64,000 bases of DNA from Platycnemis pennipes. Its lineage: Eukaryota > Arthropoda > Insecta > Odonata > Platycnemididae. Under the pieces are notes generated by a model, which saw nothing but the letters and a program-made list of their open reading frames with translations, was not told the DNA's origin and made no database searches. The stretch is from positions 37,772,698-37,836,697 of the forward strand of contig OW121855.1 of the NCBI GenBank assembly GCA_933228895.1, written 5' to 3'. This document shows positions 12,384 to 25,053 of this stretch, piece after piece. The first letter of the stretch is position 1. Every line of letters starts with the position of its first letter. Made by a program: the position numbers and the translations under genes.

Positions 12384-12391
12384 ATGACCAC
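12384..12391. repeat. 8-bp target-site duplication, right copy
   Basis: ATGACCAC, identical to 8834-8841. Confidence 0.92.
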
Positions 12392-15240
12392 CTCGTCCTG
12401 CTAGTATCCTTGAGACCCATTTTCTAATTCACTGCAATGTAATATCTGCTACACCAAAAACTCTAGTAAAGTAAAATAATGATATTCAAATATTAAATAT
12501 TGTTCAACTATTGAATGTACAAACATCATTAGGAGAAGTATTAATATTACTACAAATAGCAGTGTATGACGGATACACCACTTTTATTTAGATCCCTGGA
12601 GTTTCACCGATTGAGCATATTTTTCTATGGACACGAGGGACCTTCAAGATACTACCTTACACACTTATATCCCTTCATTTTTTCAGTTCCTGATATATCC
12701 TACTCACATACGGTTCATTTAAAATTCAAAAATATATCTTAATACTTTCCTCCCGTTTACCTATACCTACTGTTATTTATCTTCATGCCGGGGAAGGAAA
12801 ACCCCAAGGGATAAGTACATACATGGGCCAAACAACAAGGGATTTGAGCGTGTAGAAGCACTGAGATGTAACGGAGCTCGCGAATCACTGGGAAGAATGA
12901 AGGGATGCAGTGAAATCTCACGATTAAAAAAACTAATAAAAAGGAAACATGTTTGCAGAAATAGAGGTTTGCTGAATTTAACAAACTCACAGTTAATTCA
13001 TATCTTCGATGGTTACAGAATCCAAGAGCAAAGCTCCGCCACCTCGACAAGGACCTATCGTGAAATCGAGCTCTGAATTCAGTGGCAAACGCTATGCCGA
13101 AGACGAACTCTGGGAGCACATCTGCGTTGTATTATCACACAAGGTCGTATGTTGCCGACAGAACCATTGTGAAAATTATTGCATGATTACCAAATCAAAG
13201 AATTTCTAACGAAATACTCATAGTTGTTTAACTCACACACAACGCATTGTTTTAAATGAAATTAGCAAAATAACTCATTATAACAAAGCAATTATTCATT
13301 CAATTTCTTCATATTTGTAATGCAACAGAAACCAATCTGATTAGACTACATCGTTAACATCTTCACATAAACCAATGTGTCTTCTACAGAGACCATGATT
13401 TCACTGAAAGATTCCAAGCAAGAAGGAACACAATTCCTTCGCACATCTGTACGCTCAAGAATTAAACAAAGATTTATTCCCATAAAATATATTGTCGTTA
13501 CCTCCACCCACTTGACATCAAAACTATACAATAAGACTGCTGGAAAAAAACCACAAAACCCGAATATAGGTCCGTGTAACATGAATTAACCCACGATATT
13601 TTCGACAGAAATTATTGCCGAAGTAATCAAAGGAGGAATGAATTCTTCAATCTGCACATTCCTTCTGTTTCATCCCAGACTTAATTAGAGGAAAATGTAC
13701 GTCCTGAGCAGAAGACCTGCTCGCCTTCAATCACAGCATTCATTGCTACCACTCTAGCGAAAAGTATCGCCGGCGGGCAGGCAATCTTTCCAAATTTTAT
13801 CCCTCATTCGTTCCGCCTTCAAACCTTGCTGATTGGCTCCATCCACTCTCCTCTATTAGCTCGGTCTCATTACGTTTCCTTTCCGCGAAGAGCACCCCGC
13901 CGGCGGTACATCCAAGAGACATCACCCGGGTAGCCCTTCCCGGTCCTCGCTATAATCATGCCTTCGAGCCGAACACCCCGTACCCACCAAGTACTATTAG
14001 CACTTCAGAGGGAAAGTTTAGCCTTACGTAGAAACCCTCACTTCTTACGCAGAACAATGGTTGGAACCCAGGACCGCTGTCTCGTAAGAATGAAGGGTTC
14101 GCCCATTAATCCCCCACTGCTAATGAAATGAATCGCGTGGTTATAGCTATATTATCCGCATTCCCTCTTCATTCATCCCACCATGTTTTGAGCAGCGCAA
14201 AATTGGAGTAAGAGCTCAATTTGTCTTCGTGGCACGCGAAAAACGAAACTTCAGGTTTTATCCGCGCAAAAAATTGCCCTTTCACCGAATTCGTGAGTGA
14301 TTCACGTGAAACGTTAATTTCCTGATGGGAAGAGAGAACCTTTAAAATCACGCCATGGCATTATGGCATTTCCCAAAAAATCACCACAACCTAACAAAAT
14401 TAATGGAAGAGGCAAAGAGGCTTTTATCAAAGGCACTCAACAGTTGAAAGTACGCATTATGCATCCAACAATTTTTCATTGTATATTTGGGAGATAGAGA
14501 TATTGCCAGGAGCCATAATGCTCAACTACAGCTATTTAAGTCTTTCTACAAAGAGGAAATCACCTTGGCTAATATGCATGAATGAATTTGTCTTTGTAGG
14601 TCAATTTTTTAATCAATATTCTCAACTACAAACAAAAAATTGGCAGCTATAAATATCAATTACATGAATTCCACTAACTTTTGCCACTAAATATTATTCT
14701 GGACAGTCACGAGAGAAGTTCCAGGCGTAATGCATCGATAGGACCTGACAAATGCTGTTTCCTCTCATACTATTTTCCTCCATCAAGTCTCACTCACGTG
14801 AGTTTCTTCCTTAAAAATCTCCCAACGGATGAGTATTTACACTTCCAAAAGTTCTATTCGTTTCCCAGATCCCCGCAGAATGCGACTCAACCTAATGATC
14901 CTGCCTAACAGACCTTCATCTCTGGGAACTGGCAAAAAAATACAAGAGACAAAAATGAAAATATAAGAGAGGATTCATTCGTAATTTCAGTAATGACGAT
15001 CCCGCAAGTTCCTCATCGAGGAGATACCATACGCTCCGAAAACGAACTCTCGTGCGTGTCCCATAGTTCACGGAACCATCGTCCCCTGGCTCCCCATGGA
15101 GGAAGAAACTCGCCTGCGCGCACGACCGCTTAAACGCAGACGGGGAACGAATGACGGGGAAGAGGAGGGACATGAGAATTGCCCACAAAAGAGGACTCTT
15201 TAATAAAGCCGTGCCCGAAGGTAAATGAGTCGGGATTAAC
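12392..15240. other. Stretch without supported genes
   Basis: Mixed composition with no recognisable coding or RNA feature. Short frames at 12757-13119 (minus) and 13009-13209 (plus) overlap on opposite strands and show no domain. A moderately GC-rich patch lies at 13770-13960. Confidence 0.5.
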
Positions 15241-15890
15241 TCCGAAAAAGAATGACGGGAACATCGGGAAGATTCGAGGACGGAGAAGAGAGGTCAGCAG
15301 GAGGAGAAAGAGAGGAAGAGGACGGGAATGTAATTACAGAGAGGGAAGGAATGGATAGGGATGAGTGATGAGCAATGAGGAGTCATCAGGAAAATGAGAG
15401 CTGGAAGGGATGCGGAGCAGTGGGAGGGAGGAAGTTGGACTCGAAGGGATGGGTGAGGTGGTCGCGGAGGACTGTGAGCGAAACGTTGAGGGGAAAAACG
15501 TTGAGGGGCGTACGGTCGACGGACGAACCGTCGAGAGGGAGAGGGGGTAAGGGCATTAGGAAACGGACCGATTTGGACGATAAATGTAATCTTGGTGGAA
15601 TTCGGGGACGTCCGAGTGATGAAGTGTGATCGCGAGGGGGGCGAAAAGGGGCGGAGGAGGGCACGAGAGGAGCAAATGCAAGCACGCGCGTGTCCACGCA
15701 CGCACCAAGTCACGAGAAGCGTGCAACGGTGGGGATTGGGAAACTCTGTGGCCGTGAGACAACGCAGAGTACTAATTATCCGCTAAGTTCCGAACCAACG
15801 CTCTTCCTTCGTCGGCACGATGGCCCTGCGGAAAGCTACGCACGAAGTTGGAAAGTAAAACTGGAAGGCTGGGAAGGTTTGGTCGTATAA
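15241..15890. other. CpG- and purine-rich patch
   Basis: The plus strand is rich in GAGG, GGAG and CG words. Overlapping frames on both strands reflect few stop codons, not coding. It resembles the patches at 7.1-8.0, 23.1-23.9 and 49.1-50.6 kb. A regulatory role is possible but unproven. Confidence 0.4.
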
Positions 15891-18800
15891 TTATCGCAAG
15901 AGTCGGTCTACTACGCTACGCCACACGAGATACAGTGGAGAGTATTTTTGGGAGAACATCAAAACCATTTTAAAATGAATGAGCTAGAGAAGTGCCTCGT
16001 TGACGAACGACTGCCTGCGCGCGAGGCTCTTGGGAGTGCAAACAGGGAGATGGCGAACGAGGAAAACAAAGAAACAGGTTTTGAGAATTGCTTTTACATA
16101 TTTTTACCGATGGACATAACCAACATTAAAACAAATATGAGGGCATTTTATCATGAAAGGCCTGTTCCAAAAAAGAGCACATCGTACCATCCAAGTCTAA
16201 CGGTACGATAACAAATTTAGGCTCGAGGTAACATTGAAATTTAGCATTGATTTTCAGCCTACAAAACTTTTGTGAGATTATAATCGCTTTTCATACGTAT
16301 GCAAAAGTGAAAAGCCATAACATTCCATTGACTTCGCATTCATGCATAGCTGTATACTATGTTTTCGCAAATGTGGAATTCTGACCTACCTACAGAATAA
16401 ATTATCCATTTGCAACAATAGAGAGATAGGTTTCTACAGTTAGATTTTTACACCTACTTACCACTCACCAGCTTCATAAAATCTGATTAATTTAATAATT
16501 TCCGAGGCACGATAGCACTGCATTAGGTACCTATTCTTTCAGCGCCAACAAGTCATACACTCCAAAACACTGACAATTATATTATTCTTCGTGATCTACC
16601 CGGGGTTGCTTAGATGGATATTAAACTCTTACTCCGACCCAGACCTTTCAAATGGTGTTCTGCATGTGTATTGCCTCTAACTATTCTATCAAAACTACCC
16701 ATTTTTTCTCTCCCTATAGCTCACTTAGCTATATATCACATTGTTCACTCAAGCACGGCCTTCTAAAAATCCTCACCCCATATTACCTGTTCGATCCAAC
16801 GTCTCTAACTTCAAATTTCCTCCATATTTTCACATATTATATACTGAGGGTGTTTCTATTTTAGGTAGCGTCTCTGGCACAAGCTTATTTTCATTTTTTC
16901 CTGAAAATAATTATCACTTGGCTCTCGCGTCGCGACGCGTTAAAACCTTTGAATACGGTAGGCACTGTAGTTACTTAAAACATACCTCAGTTGTTTTTAC
17001 ACCCACCCACCATTACACCCGGCTTACACATGAAGAAGAAATATGAAATATTTTTTTGCACATGTTATCTCATCAAGAGTTTTTACCTTACTTTAACTGG
17101 CAAACGCCCTTCGTAAAATATTTTCTCGGGCGTTTCCGACCGTAAACATGGCTTTTGGAAACAAACTATTTAGAATGTGAGCGTTGATCAGTTCTTAAAT
17201 CACATCAGCTACATTCCACTCACGGCGAAACTTGCACGATTACAAAAGATAGAATGGGATTGGTTATTAAACATTTTACTGGGGTGTTCACTGATTGAAC
17301 TACGCCGAACTACGCCAAAGTACGGAAAACGTTTACGCTTGAAACTCTATAGAAATAATATAGCACAAAAATGGAACGCTGATGGACAAGGACACAGGGA
17401 TGGACAGTGCGACTCTGTATCACTACGTAACCTAGATGTGAGAGATGCAATTTACCACGTTTTTCCCCGGAATAAATTCCGTTCCACCGAATCGAGCTGA
17501 AGTAATTAAAACACAAATGAGTCCGAAAATCCAAGACTTTAAAGTGAAGGTTTTAAAATCACTAACGAGAGCGGAATTCAAAACAATCGTATCTACAAAT
17601 CCATTCACAACCGTAGCTAAAATTTATAGCTGTTTATTGAGATGAAATTATGTCCGATTGTTGTAACAGGATCGTTGGATGCACATGATTTTTGCTTTGT
17701 CGAAAATTAAATTTCCCGTGGAGCCAATACAAACGATCAAAGAACAACGACAGCGCAATTTAGGCCACCGGAGGAGCGTAGAAAGCGTTTACAAAACAAT
17801 GACAAAATTTCAATCAATTGAGATCCAAATGAGACTCATTTCGTTACGAGCTTTAACCGCATTCGATCAACTCATAGAAACTGCTCTGCGACGAAAATGT
17901 CGGACGAGAAGAAATAATGATTTTAATTAGCGTCTGATGATTATTATTTATGCTTATTTTAGTCTCGCAACTCATTTCAGCAACAATACTGAACAAATGT
18001 TTTCATACTTCAAGGCTCATCCCCAAATTTACTGAGAGAAAAAGCTTAAATCTTTTATTAAGTTATGAAAACGATCAACGCCTGTAGTAGTAGTCTCATA
18101 CAGAAAATTATTTCAGCAGCATAATTTGTTTCGTTTATGTGTTGATATAAAAACGAGAGCATTACTTCAGATAACTAAGAAATATTTAATGAGCTCAGTG
18201 AGGAAAATAAATGATAAGTGACAACATCGAAAATAAGTTTTTCAGGTGTCGTAAATATGGTGTACGCATCATTAAAAAATCCTGATTAGTTCGAGTATGA
18301 TCATAGTACATGCCTGAAACAAATTTATCTCATCAAATGTCCAAAGACAATAAAATATGCCTTGGAAGGATTAATGAGCAGGAACCTCAACTCATTTTTT
18401 ATCGTCACTATCGAAAAAAATGTCAGGAAAGAGTAACGATTGATGATCGCGATACTGACGACATTAAAAATTCAATAATGAGTCAAATAAATGCGCAACT
18501 GAACTTAACTAGCAACTTGGAGTCAAAGAAAAAATATATAACTGATATTACTGAAATTGAAGGATGCTGAGGTGAAATCGCGTACCACATTCAACACCGT
18601 GATGGACAGTGCAATGGCCGCACAAGAATATCAATCTGAACGTTCCTGCAACACAATCTACTGTGTCGTTGCAGAAGAATGAAAATTCTGCTATAGAGAA
18701 CAGAACCGTATCGCAGAAATAATTGCCCTCGTTTTCTCTCCCTGACCCCGAGGCGCTCGGGATCGGGAAAGCATATGCTTCTAATAGACCAGTCAAGGTT

Positions 18801-19671
18801 TTACGGTATAGAGCAACCCTCGGATCGGTCACATTAAAGAAATGCTCGTTTGTGAAGACATCGCTGCGGTCCAATTTTTTTCTAACGTTTTCTTAGCAGG
18901 AACAACCTGACACGCGAAAGAGAATCAAACAATTCTGAATAGGAAGCGCCATTTAATCATGATATTAATTACAAGAAGGTATCGGGGAACGAATTATAAA
19001 ACACTCTCAGAGTAGAGTTATATTCACTCTTTTCGGAGATATTATCTTCCCTTGATGGAAAAAGTCATTTTTTTTTCAAACAAACGGCAAAAGTTCTTAT
19101 TTATTTGCTGGATCAAGCAAATATGACTGGCACAATTAACAACATGGTTTTTATAATTTATCTCAACGTGGTTTGGATTCAGAAGCAATTTAACTAGATA
19201 TCGGAGTAAAATGCTATGGAAGGTCAATTCTCCCTAGGAATAATGCCATGGATGCTCTCCGAAACATTTCACCGGATTTAACTTAGAATTTCCATTATAA
19301 AAGGATTGTAATATATATATATGATTAGAATGTATCCGAGAAAAATTGCAAAAAATAATTTTATAATATTGTACTCTTCTTAAATTGTTGCTATAAACGC
19401 TTACATAAATTAAACAAACGGCTCAATCGCCCTAACTATTTAAAATGCTACATTCTTTGGCTGTGCAAATTTTCGTTCAAACATGAAGTAAATTTAATGA
19501 ATTATAATATATTTATCGATAGCTGACTTTCTAAAAAAAATAATATAAAAATAGTAATTTTGGGGGTGAAAATTGAGAATAAAATAGTAAGTCTATGGGT
19601 TAAAACGAGAGATGTAAAAAGACGGGAATACAGAGACACGGAGAGCTAAGGATGCGGAGAATGAAAAAGTT
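15891..19671. other. AT-rich stretch without supported genes
   Basis: Several plus-strand frames (17177-17500, 17679-17930, 18310-18570) have plausible amino-acid mixtures but no recognisable domain and no splice structure I could defend. They could be remnants of an unidentified old element. Confidence 0.4.
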
Positions 19672-19720
19672 AACATCTACATAATACACTACAAGCTACC
19701 ATAAAGGTGTGTGGCCGGGG
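19672..19720 (-). repeat. Solo LINE 3' tail
   Basis: About 50 bp match the common LINE end read on the minus strand: a CCACACACCTTTATGGTAGC-like hairpin followed by TGTAGATG. No coding part remains, so this is an extremely truncated insertion or a decayed one. Confidence 0.7.
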
Positions 19721-20330
19721 ATGCAGCATAAGGATGCATACAAAATGATTCACACAAACCACAACCATAGCTTACCATTGGTTCTCGGAGTCGCAAAGGG
19801 AATGCGACGAAAAAAATAGAAGAAATGAGAGGGAAGAAGAATAAACGAGTGGATTTAAAATGTGGCGCTCCTTTAATTTGTTACCATCACATGCCGCCCG
19901 CGGACGGGTCGCTACATCCATTTACATCGACATCAATTTTCTTTCATTTTTATTTCCGAGATCCACTCATAAAATACGTCACTTTGTGTGACGAATGAAT
20001 CCCATTTATTTGACAATACCTACGTTCCAGCAACTTGAAAAGTGATCCAGCTTAATATTACGTTCTACAATGGCTGTCCATACATAACACGATAAAATGT
20101 CACTTCTCGCTCATTCTGAGAATTTTAAAAATTATTAGGCAAAAGCAACAAAACAATAATACTTTATCTCCCTCGAAGAATACGACGAACATTGCCTCTT
20201 AAGACCGCTTAGTAAAATATTTCAGAACTCCATTGAAAAAAATCAACCAGTAAAGTACTTTAAAAAGACTAACGGGATAGTATCAAGTTAGGGTAGGTAT
20301 TTTACGTCTTGCAATGAAGACTTAAGATAA

Positions 20331-20702
20331 TGATAGACTGGACCATAATCATAAAATTAGAGAAATAGATTGCCGAACTGACAGATTCAAAATGTCCTTT
20401 TTTCCTCGTACTATTAGGGATATGAATAACGGTAAATATATCCAGTACGAGTGTAGCAATGGATAACATTGGTAGCTGCATGTTGGTATAAGGACTTATA
20501 ACTAATCCAACTAACGGCATGTTTTTGCATGTATGTTTTGCTATTTTTATCTTTTTTTTAAATAGCGTAGTTTTGAACAGTACCTACAAAAGTACTGATC
20601 CTTTTTTTATGCATGATATGTATTGCATGTTTGGTGAGAGTTCACCCCCTGCCACACACCTTTATGGTGGCTTGCAGGGTATTATGTAGATGTAGATGTA
20701 AG
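20331..20702 (+). mobile_element. LINE family B, 3' end, copy B1
   Basis: The copy starts within the last coding segment (DHNHKIREIDCRTDRFKMSFF, here split) and continues through FFPRTIRDMNNGK to a TAA stop near 20463. A 3' UTR of about 235 bp follows, and the copy ends in the stem-loop (20647-20679) and GATGTAGATGTA. The reading frame of the short coding part is intact. The fragment represents 5' truncation during reverse transcription. Confidence 0.9.
20647..20702 (+). other. LINE 3' stem-loop and GATGTA tail (best example)
   Basis: CCCTGC (20647-20652) pairs with GCAGGG (20674-20679), and CACC (20657-20660) pairs with GGTG (20666-20669) around a TTTAT loop. Two to three GATGTA units follow. 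The same structure closes both LINE families in this window. In related LINEs a 3' stem-loop is the reverse transcriptase recognition site, so this role is inferred. Confidence 0.7.
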
Positions 20703-23030
20703 GCTGCAATGGTTCAAATCGGTCGTTATGAGAGAGAGCTAATATGACATCGCACTTATCTCAATGAGATTATCGGAATGGCTAACGTAAACAGATGGTG
20801 CTAAAATATATACATATCTAAAATGAAAAATATTATACGAACTATCATTTCTATAGATTACTCACAGTTTCCAGTACTACGACGGAGACATGCCCTACCT
20901 CAGATCACAGTAACTGAATGTGCATGGCAAACAAACTGCCATCTGAAGGCGATAAACCGCAATAGTTGTGAAAAAGGAGTTCTAAGCACTATGAAAAAAG
21001 AATCAACTTCTGCACGATGGATATTTCTAAGAAAACAGTTTCCAATTTTTCCGGTGTGAAAATTTTCCGTTGCAATAAACTCGGCAGGAATGAATTTTAG
21101 CAATGGTTCGACTTTTCTATTCGAAGGATTTTTTAAGATTCTAATCACTGACGGAACATAGAATAGTATCAGACGGAACGTTAACAAGTTCTTCAACTCT
21201 AATGTTAGATGGTGAGCGTTGATTTCGGGCACACGGCTCATGCCAGTTGATTTGGCACTCATCTTATATTGAAATAAATATACTTGGATTAAACAAAAAA
21301 GCGCATACAGGATCCACTCCTTTGCAACAGGAACCCGTATATAAGTAAAAATGATATTTAGAGCACATTGGCCAATAATTTGGAACAAAATGTCAATCAA
21401 AGACTCAAATACCTCTTATAGTCATATTATACTAAGGAGGACTTCGATAATCACTGTCTAGGATGAAGTCTAAATGTCACGATACTGGAATTCTGGATCT
21501 GGTTCCTCTGGAGTCTGCATCATGGATCACAATATCGAGCGGAAAACCGAAGAAATTTATGAGATATTAATCACGAGATAAATTTGCCCTCGGTCTCAGA
21601 AGCCGCCGAGGAGGAAGACGCAAGCTAGAGAAAGGCAGGAATGAGACGGTGCAAATGGAGCGAAAGACGGTAACTTGGAGGAGAAAGGATCTCCGACTCA
21701 AAAGCACCTTACCCTACATTCCCTATTCATTGTAACCACAAAATTCAGAATCCTCCGCACACGCCTAATGATACCTCTCTCGATAACCGGAGAAGAAAAT
21801 TAAACCGCGAACTTGATCTCCTTTTATCTCAGGCATTCCCGGGATGGATCCTTAGCATTAATGGCCAGGAATCCCTCCACCGAACGGCAGAGGCAAAGGG
21901 GAAGAGACGTATTACTCGCAGGGAACGGTATGCGTTCACGGAAATGAACACACTCGATCTTCCTGATGTGGAAGTCGACGGATGAAGGGGATCCGATGTG
22001 GTTTCTGGACTATGCTATCCGCTTTTCCATCTCTTTCTCTCCTTGCTCCCAGTTAGATGCGTAAGAACCACTCGCATACGTAAAGCATTCATCTAGTCGA
22101 GAAAATTATCGTCAGCTTTTCGTCGCGATGTTAATGTGAAGTAAATAAAAGCATTACGTTTATTTTGAAAGATTGTTGGTCAACAACCTGGGCCTTATAT
22201 ACGTGCACCAGTTTCCTTCCGGATTCGTGTATAAAAACATTGATGACAGCAAAGGCGCAGTAATTCGGTGAGCAACTGGCAGGTACAATATTTCACCCCT
22301 ATCACGGATGATTTTTTCATGGAGGAAGAAAGTCGCCAGAGTACTTCTAGGAAAAGTCGAGAGACGTTGTGCTGGTCTTGGGACTTTGTGACGCGCCAGC
22401 CATCATTCAGGGCGGGCACACAACATTTTCGACCTGTGCATCAAAATACCCGCATCTGACCACAGTCCATCAATCTATCATACAAAGTAATGAGATTCAA
22501 ATGCCTACCAAGAAAGTGTCTCGAGAAAATTGCCTTAGCAAGGGTGAAAAATAAGTCTACAGATCCAATGCCGCAGGGGAGCCCATGGTCAAAGGCCCCG
22601 GGGGCCTTGGATTAGAGTATAATAAAAAACGGGTTAATGTATGCTCTGTATGAGTTTCTAACATGGTTAGGAGGAGTAGTTATTTGTATCACGCACAAGG
22701 GTACTATATGCAAATCTCACATGGAACGAACCTAATACGTACTCCATGGGCGTATAAAACCCTCGTTAAATTCCCAGGGTCCATCTCAGGCATCGCACTC
22801 AAGGGCTTTGCTCAAGAGTCAATACATGGGAGATCCAATTGGAAGGAGATGAATCCAACAGACATATCATTCGTCCATAATTTGTGCCGCAGCTCGAAAC
22901 TAAGTTTGAATAGACTATTTAAGAACTGGACTACTACTTGGCTACGCTACGGCATACGTTCCTCGCCAGAGCAGGTGTATACTCAGGAACTTCCGCTCTA
23001 GTACCTTATAATTGACAAGACTATGATACA
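20703..23030. other. Stretch without supported genes
   Basis: AT-rich to mixed sequence. A short GC palindrome-like word (AAGGCCCCGGGGGCCTT) lies near 22592-22610. Frames at 20900-21400 (minus) and 22663-23001 (plus) show no recognisable domain. Confidence 0.45.
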
Positions 23031-23039
23031 GATGGTGAG

Positions 23040-23855
23040 TTCCGACTGCATTGCACCCAACTATCGAAACGACCGTCCCGGTCCTGCCGCGTAACAGAAG
23101 CCAGCAGACCAAGACCAGCGACGACGCCTAAATTTCGGGAAGTAAAAGCGAGGAGAGAGAACAATGACGGCTGCTGCTTCTCCTCCCGCCCACTCGACGG
23201 ACTGCGGCGTATTATGCAGATATATTCGTCGACGTCGTCCACGAGTAGGGAGGGAGTGCGGGCTGGTTTTCCGGGGACGGAAGGGGCCCGGTGGACGTCG
23301 GCGGATGCAGCAGCGCTTTCGAGCGAACCGTTCGTTCCTCGAGTCCAGCAGAGCGAGGAGAACGAAGGAACGGCATACGCAGGGCGGGAGGAAGGCAGGC
23401 GCAGTTCTCGTCAGAGAGCCTCACTCACTCACTACCTCCACCCACTACAAAGACCCCCCCCCCATTACTCTCTCCCCGTGAATCAGCCGCCCATCCACGC
23501 AACGACCAACACGGCGGGGCAGGAACGCGCAAGACAAGCCGGATCAGCGGTTCCGTTTTCAGTCAAGAGGACACGCCGACGCACGCACATACGCCACGCG
23601 CCGTTTACGCGACGAAACTGTTTCGGGGTTGAGGGGGCGGGTGGGGGTCATCGGGGTGGGCACATAGTAGGGATGGCACGTAATGGCTTGGAAGTCCTCC
23701 CGCAGTCGTCGGCGGCCGAGCAAAACAGTGTCCTCGCCTCTCCCCTTCACGGACGCACACGCAAGACGCGGACACGCTATCAGAAATATCGGGGCATCAT
23801 CGGAGAAATTACACGGGGTCGATGAGGCAACCGAGCACATCCGAATGAAAACAGA
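23040..23855. other. CpG-rich patch, promoter-like composition
   Basis: Strongly GC- and CG-rich sequence with a run of 10 C residues at 23454-23463 and three tandem CTCA-type words near 23420-23430. Five overlapping frames in both orientations exceed 70 codons, which marks low stop density and not a gene. It resembles a CpG island or first-exon region, but no TATA box, start codon context or splice donor stands out. The Transib-like element has inserted at its right edge. Confidence 0.45.
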
Positions 23856-24589
23856 CGCCGCACAGTAGTCGGAAATCGGAAATTCTTGGACAAAATTACA
23901 AAATAGCTTTTTTGAGATATAGACTTGAAACTTCACACAAATACTCAAAAAATATTGCTGATTAAGGAATAGTGAATCATTTCTCATGATTCTCATCCGT
24001 TGGTCAGATACAAGGGATCAAACATGACCAATTTTCCAAAAACACTAGACCCCGGACGCGCGGTCGGAAAATCATACATATTTTTCGGCGTCGCAAACTT
24101 ATTTTAAATTTCTCTTCAGTTTCGTGTTTATGAGTCTTCAAAGAGTGCTCTGATATAAGTTACATGACAGGTCTCTCCCTAAAACGCTAGATATGCTCTA
24201 CTTTATCTAAAAAAATTGTCTTAAAACAGCGTCCACCATTTTATAATGAAATAGCACTAAATGCTTCATAAAATATTTGAAGCTTATGTACTGTAAAGGC
24301 AAAGGATTGTGTTAATAGATCGTGCTATTTTTTATTTAATCAAGATTCTCCCACAACGTCACCTTCAACTTAACTTGGAAGATATTCGGAGAAAAATGAG
24401 TTTTGGAAATTTGGTCATGTTTGATCTCTTTTATCTGACTAACGGATGAGAGTCATGACAAAGAATTCACTATTACTTAATCAGCAATATTTTCTGAGCA
24501 TTTGTGTGAAGTTTCAAGTCTATATCTAAAAAAAAAAGCTATTTTGTAATTTTGTCGAACAGTTTTCGATTTCCGACCACTGTGCGCCG
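23856..24589. mobile_element. Non-autonomous Transib-like element with 5-bp TSD
   Basis: The element itself spans 23861-24584 (724 bp), flanked by exact CGCCG duplications at 23856-23860 and 24585-24589. Its inverted repeats are about 183 bp (23861-24043 and 24401-24584), with roughly ten to fifteen differences. The right terminus reads CACAGTGGTCGG inward and the left CACAGTAGTCGG. Transib elements are known for 5-bp, CG-rich duplications and termini that resemble the RAG recombination-signal heptamer CACAGTG. The right end matches that heptamer exactly. No transposase is encoded between the arms, so it would move only with an enzyme supplied in trans. Confidence 0.82.
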
Positions 24590-24980
24590 GTCGAAAGGCC
24601 TAACTGGAAGATGGCGACTGGGAAAGTCGAGAAAGACGAGTGAGGGGACGAAGACAAAGAGGGAATGTTACGCCACGCCGGTTTCCACGTTGAGCAACGT
24701 TCTCCAAACGAGGCGCCGAAAGGCAAAAATATCATTCCGAACCCCCGAGGCGAATTGGCATAGAGGGATGGTTACCATGCTGAAGACCCTTGTTTTGGAA
24801 ACTCGTCGAGAAGGCCGGCACGCATACCAGGAAATCCCGATTCGTTCGACATGCGAGAAGCAATTTATATGCATAAAAACTTAATATTTGTGTTAAGAGA
24901 TTCGTGAAAATCGACTACAGATGGAAAGCCATTTATACTGCAGACAATTTAACCCCCACCTATTTCAGAGAAAATTGACT
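24590..24980. other. Moderately GC-rich flank without supported gene
   Basis: Continuation of the CpG-rich patch interrupted by the Transib-like element. A 110-codon plus frame (24552-24884) starts inside the transposon and is therefore not a host gene. Confidence 0.45.
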
Positions 24981-25053
24981 GGCTCCGTTATGTAATGGTA
25001 AGCACGCCAAACTGAATAGTTTGGAGGTCAGTGGTTCATTCCAGGCTGAGTCA
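24981..25053 (+). pseudogene. tRNA-like sequence (tRNA pseudogene or SINE head)
   Basis: An A-box-like TATGTAATGG (24989-24998), an anticodon-stem-like CCAAA...TTTGG (25007-25024) and a B-box-like GGTTCATTCC (25033-25042) are spaced as in a tRNA. It most resembles Gln- or Glu-type tRNAs. The acceptor and T stems do not pair well, so it is unlikely to be a working tRNA. An oligo-T run (25055-25062) follows, which is a possible pol III terminator. Confidence 0.45.

Noticed and set aside
17177..18570. Cluster of plus-strand frames in AT-rich DNA
   Set aside because: No shared domain, no splice order and no transposon ends. Not enough to call a gene or element.
22592..22610. GC palindrome-like word
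   Set aside because: Short and imperfect, without flanking duplications or repeats to support an element.
23214..23825. 203-codon plus-strand frame
   Set aside because: It is the second longest frame in the window, but it lies in a CpG-rich patch with competing frames and shows no domain.
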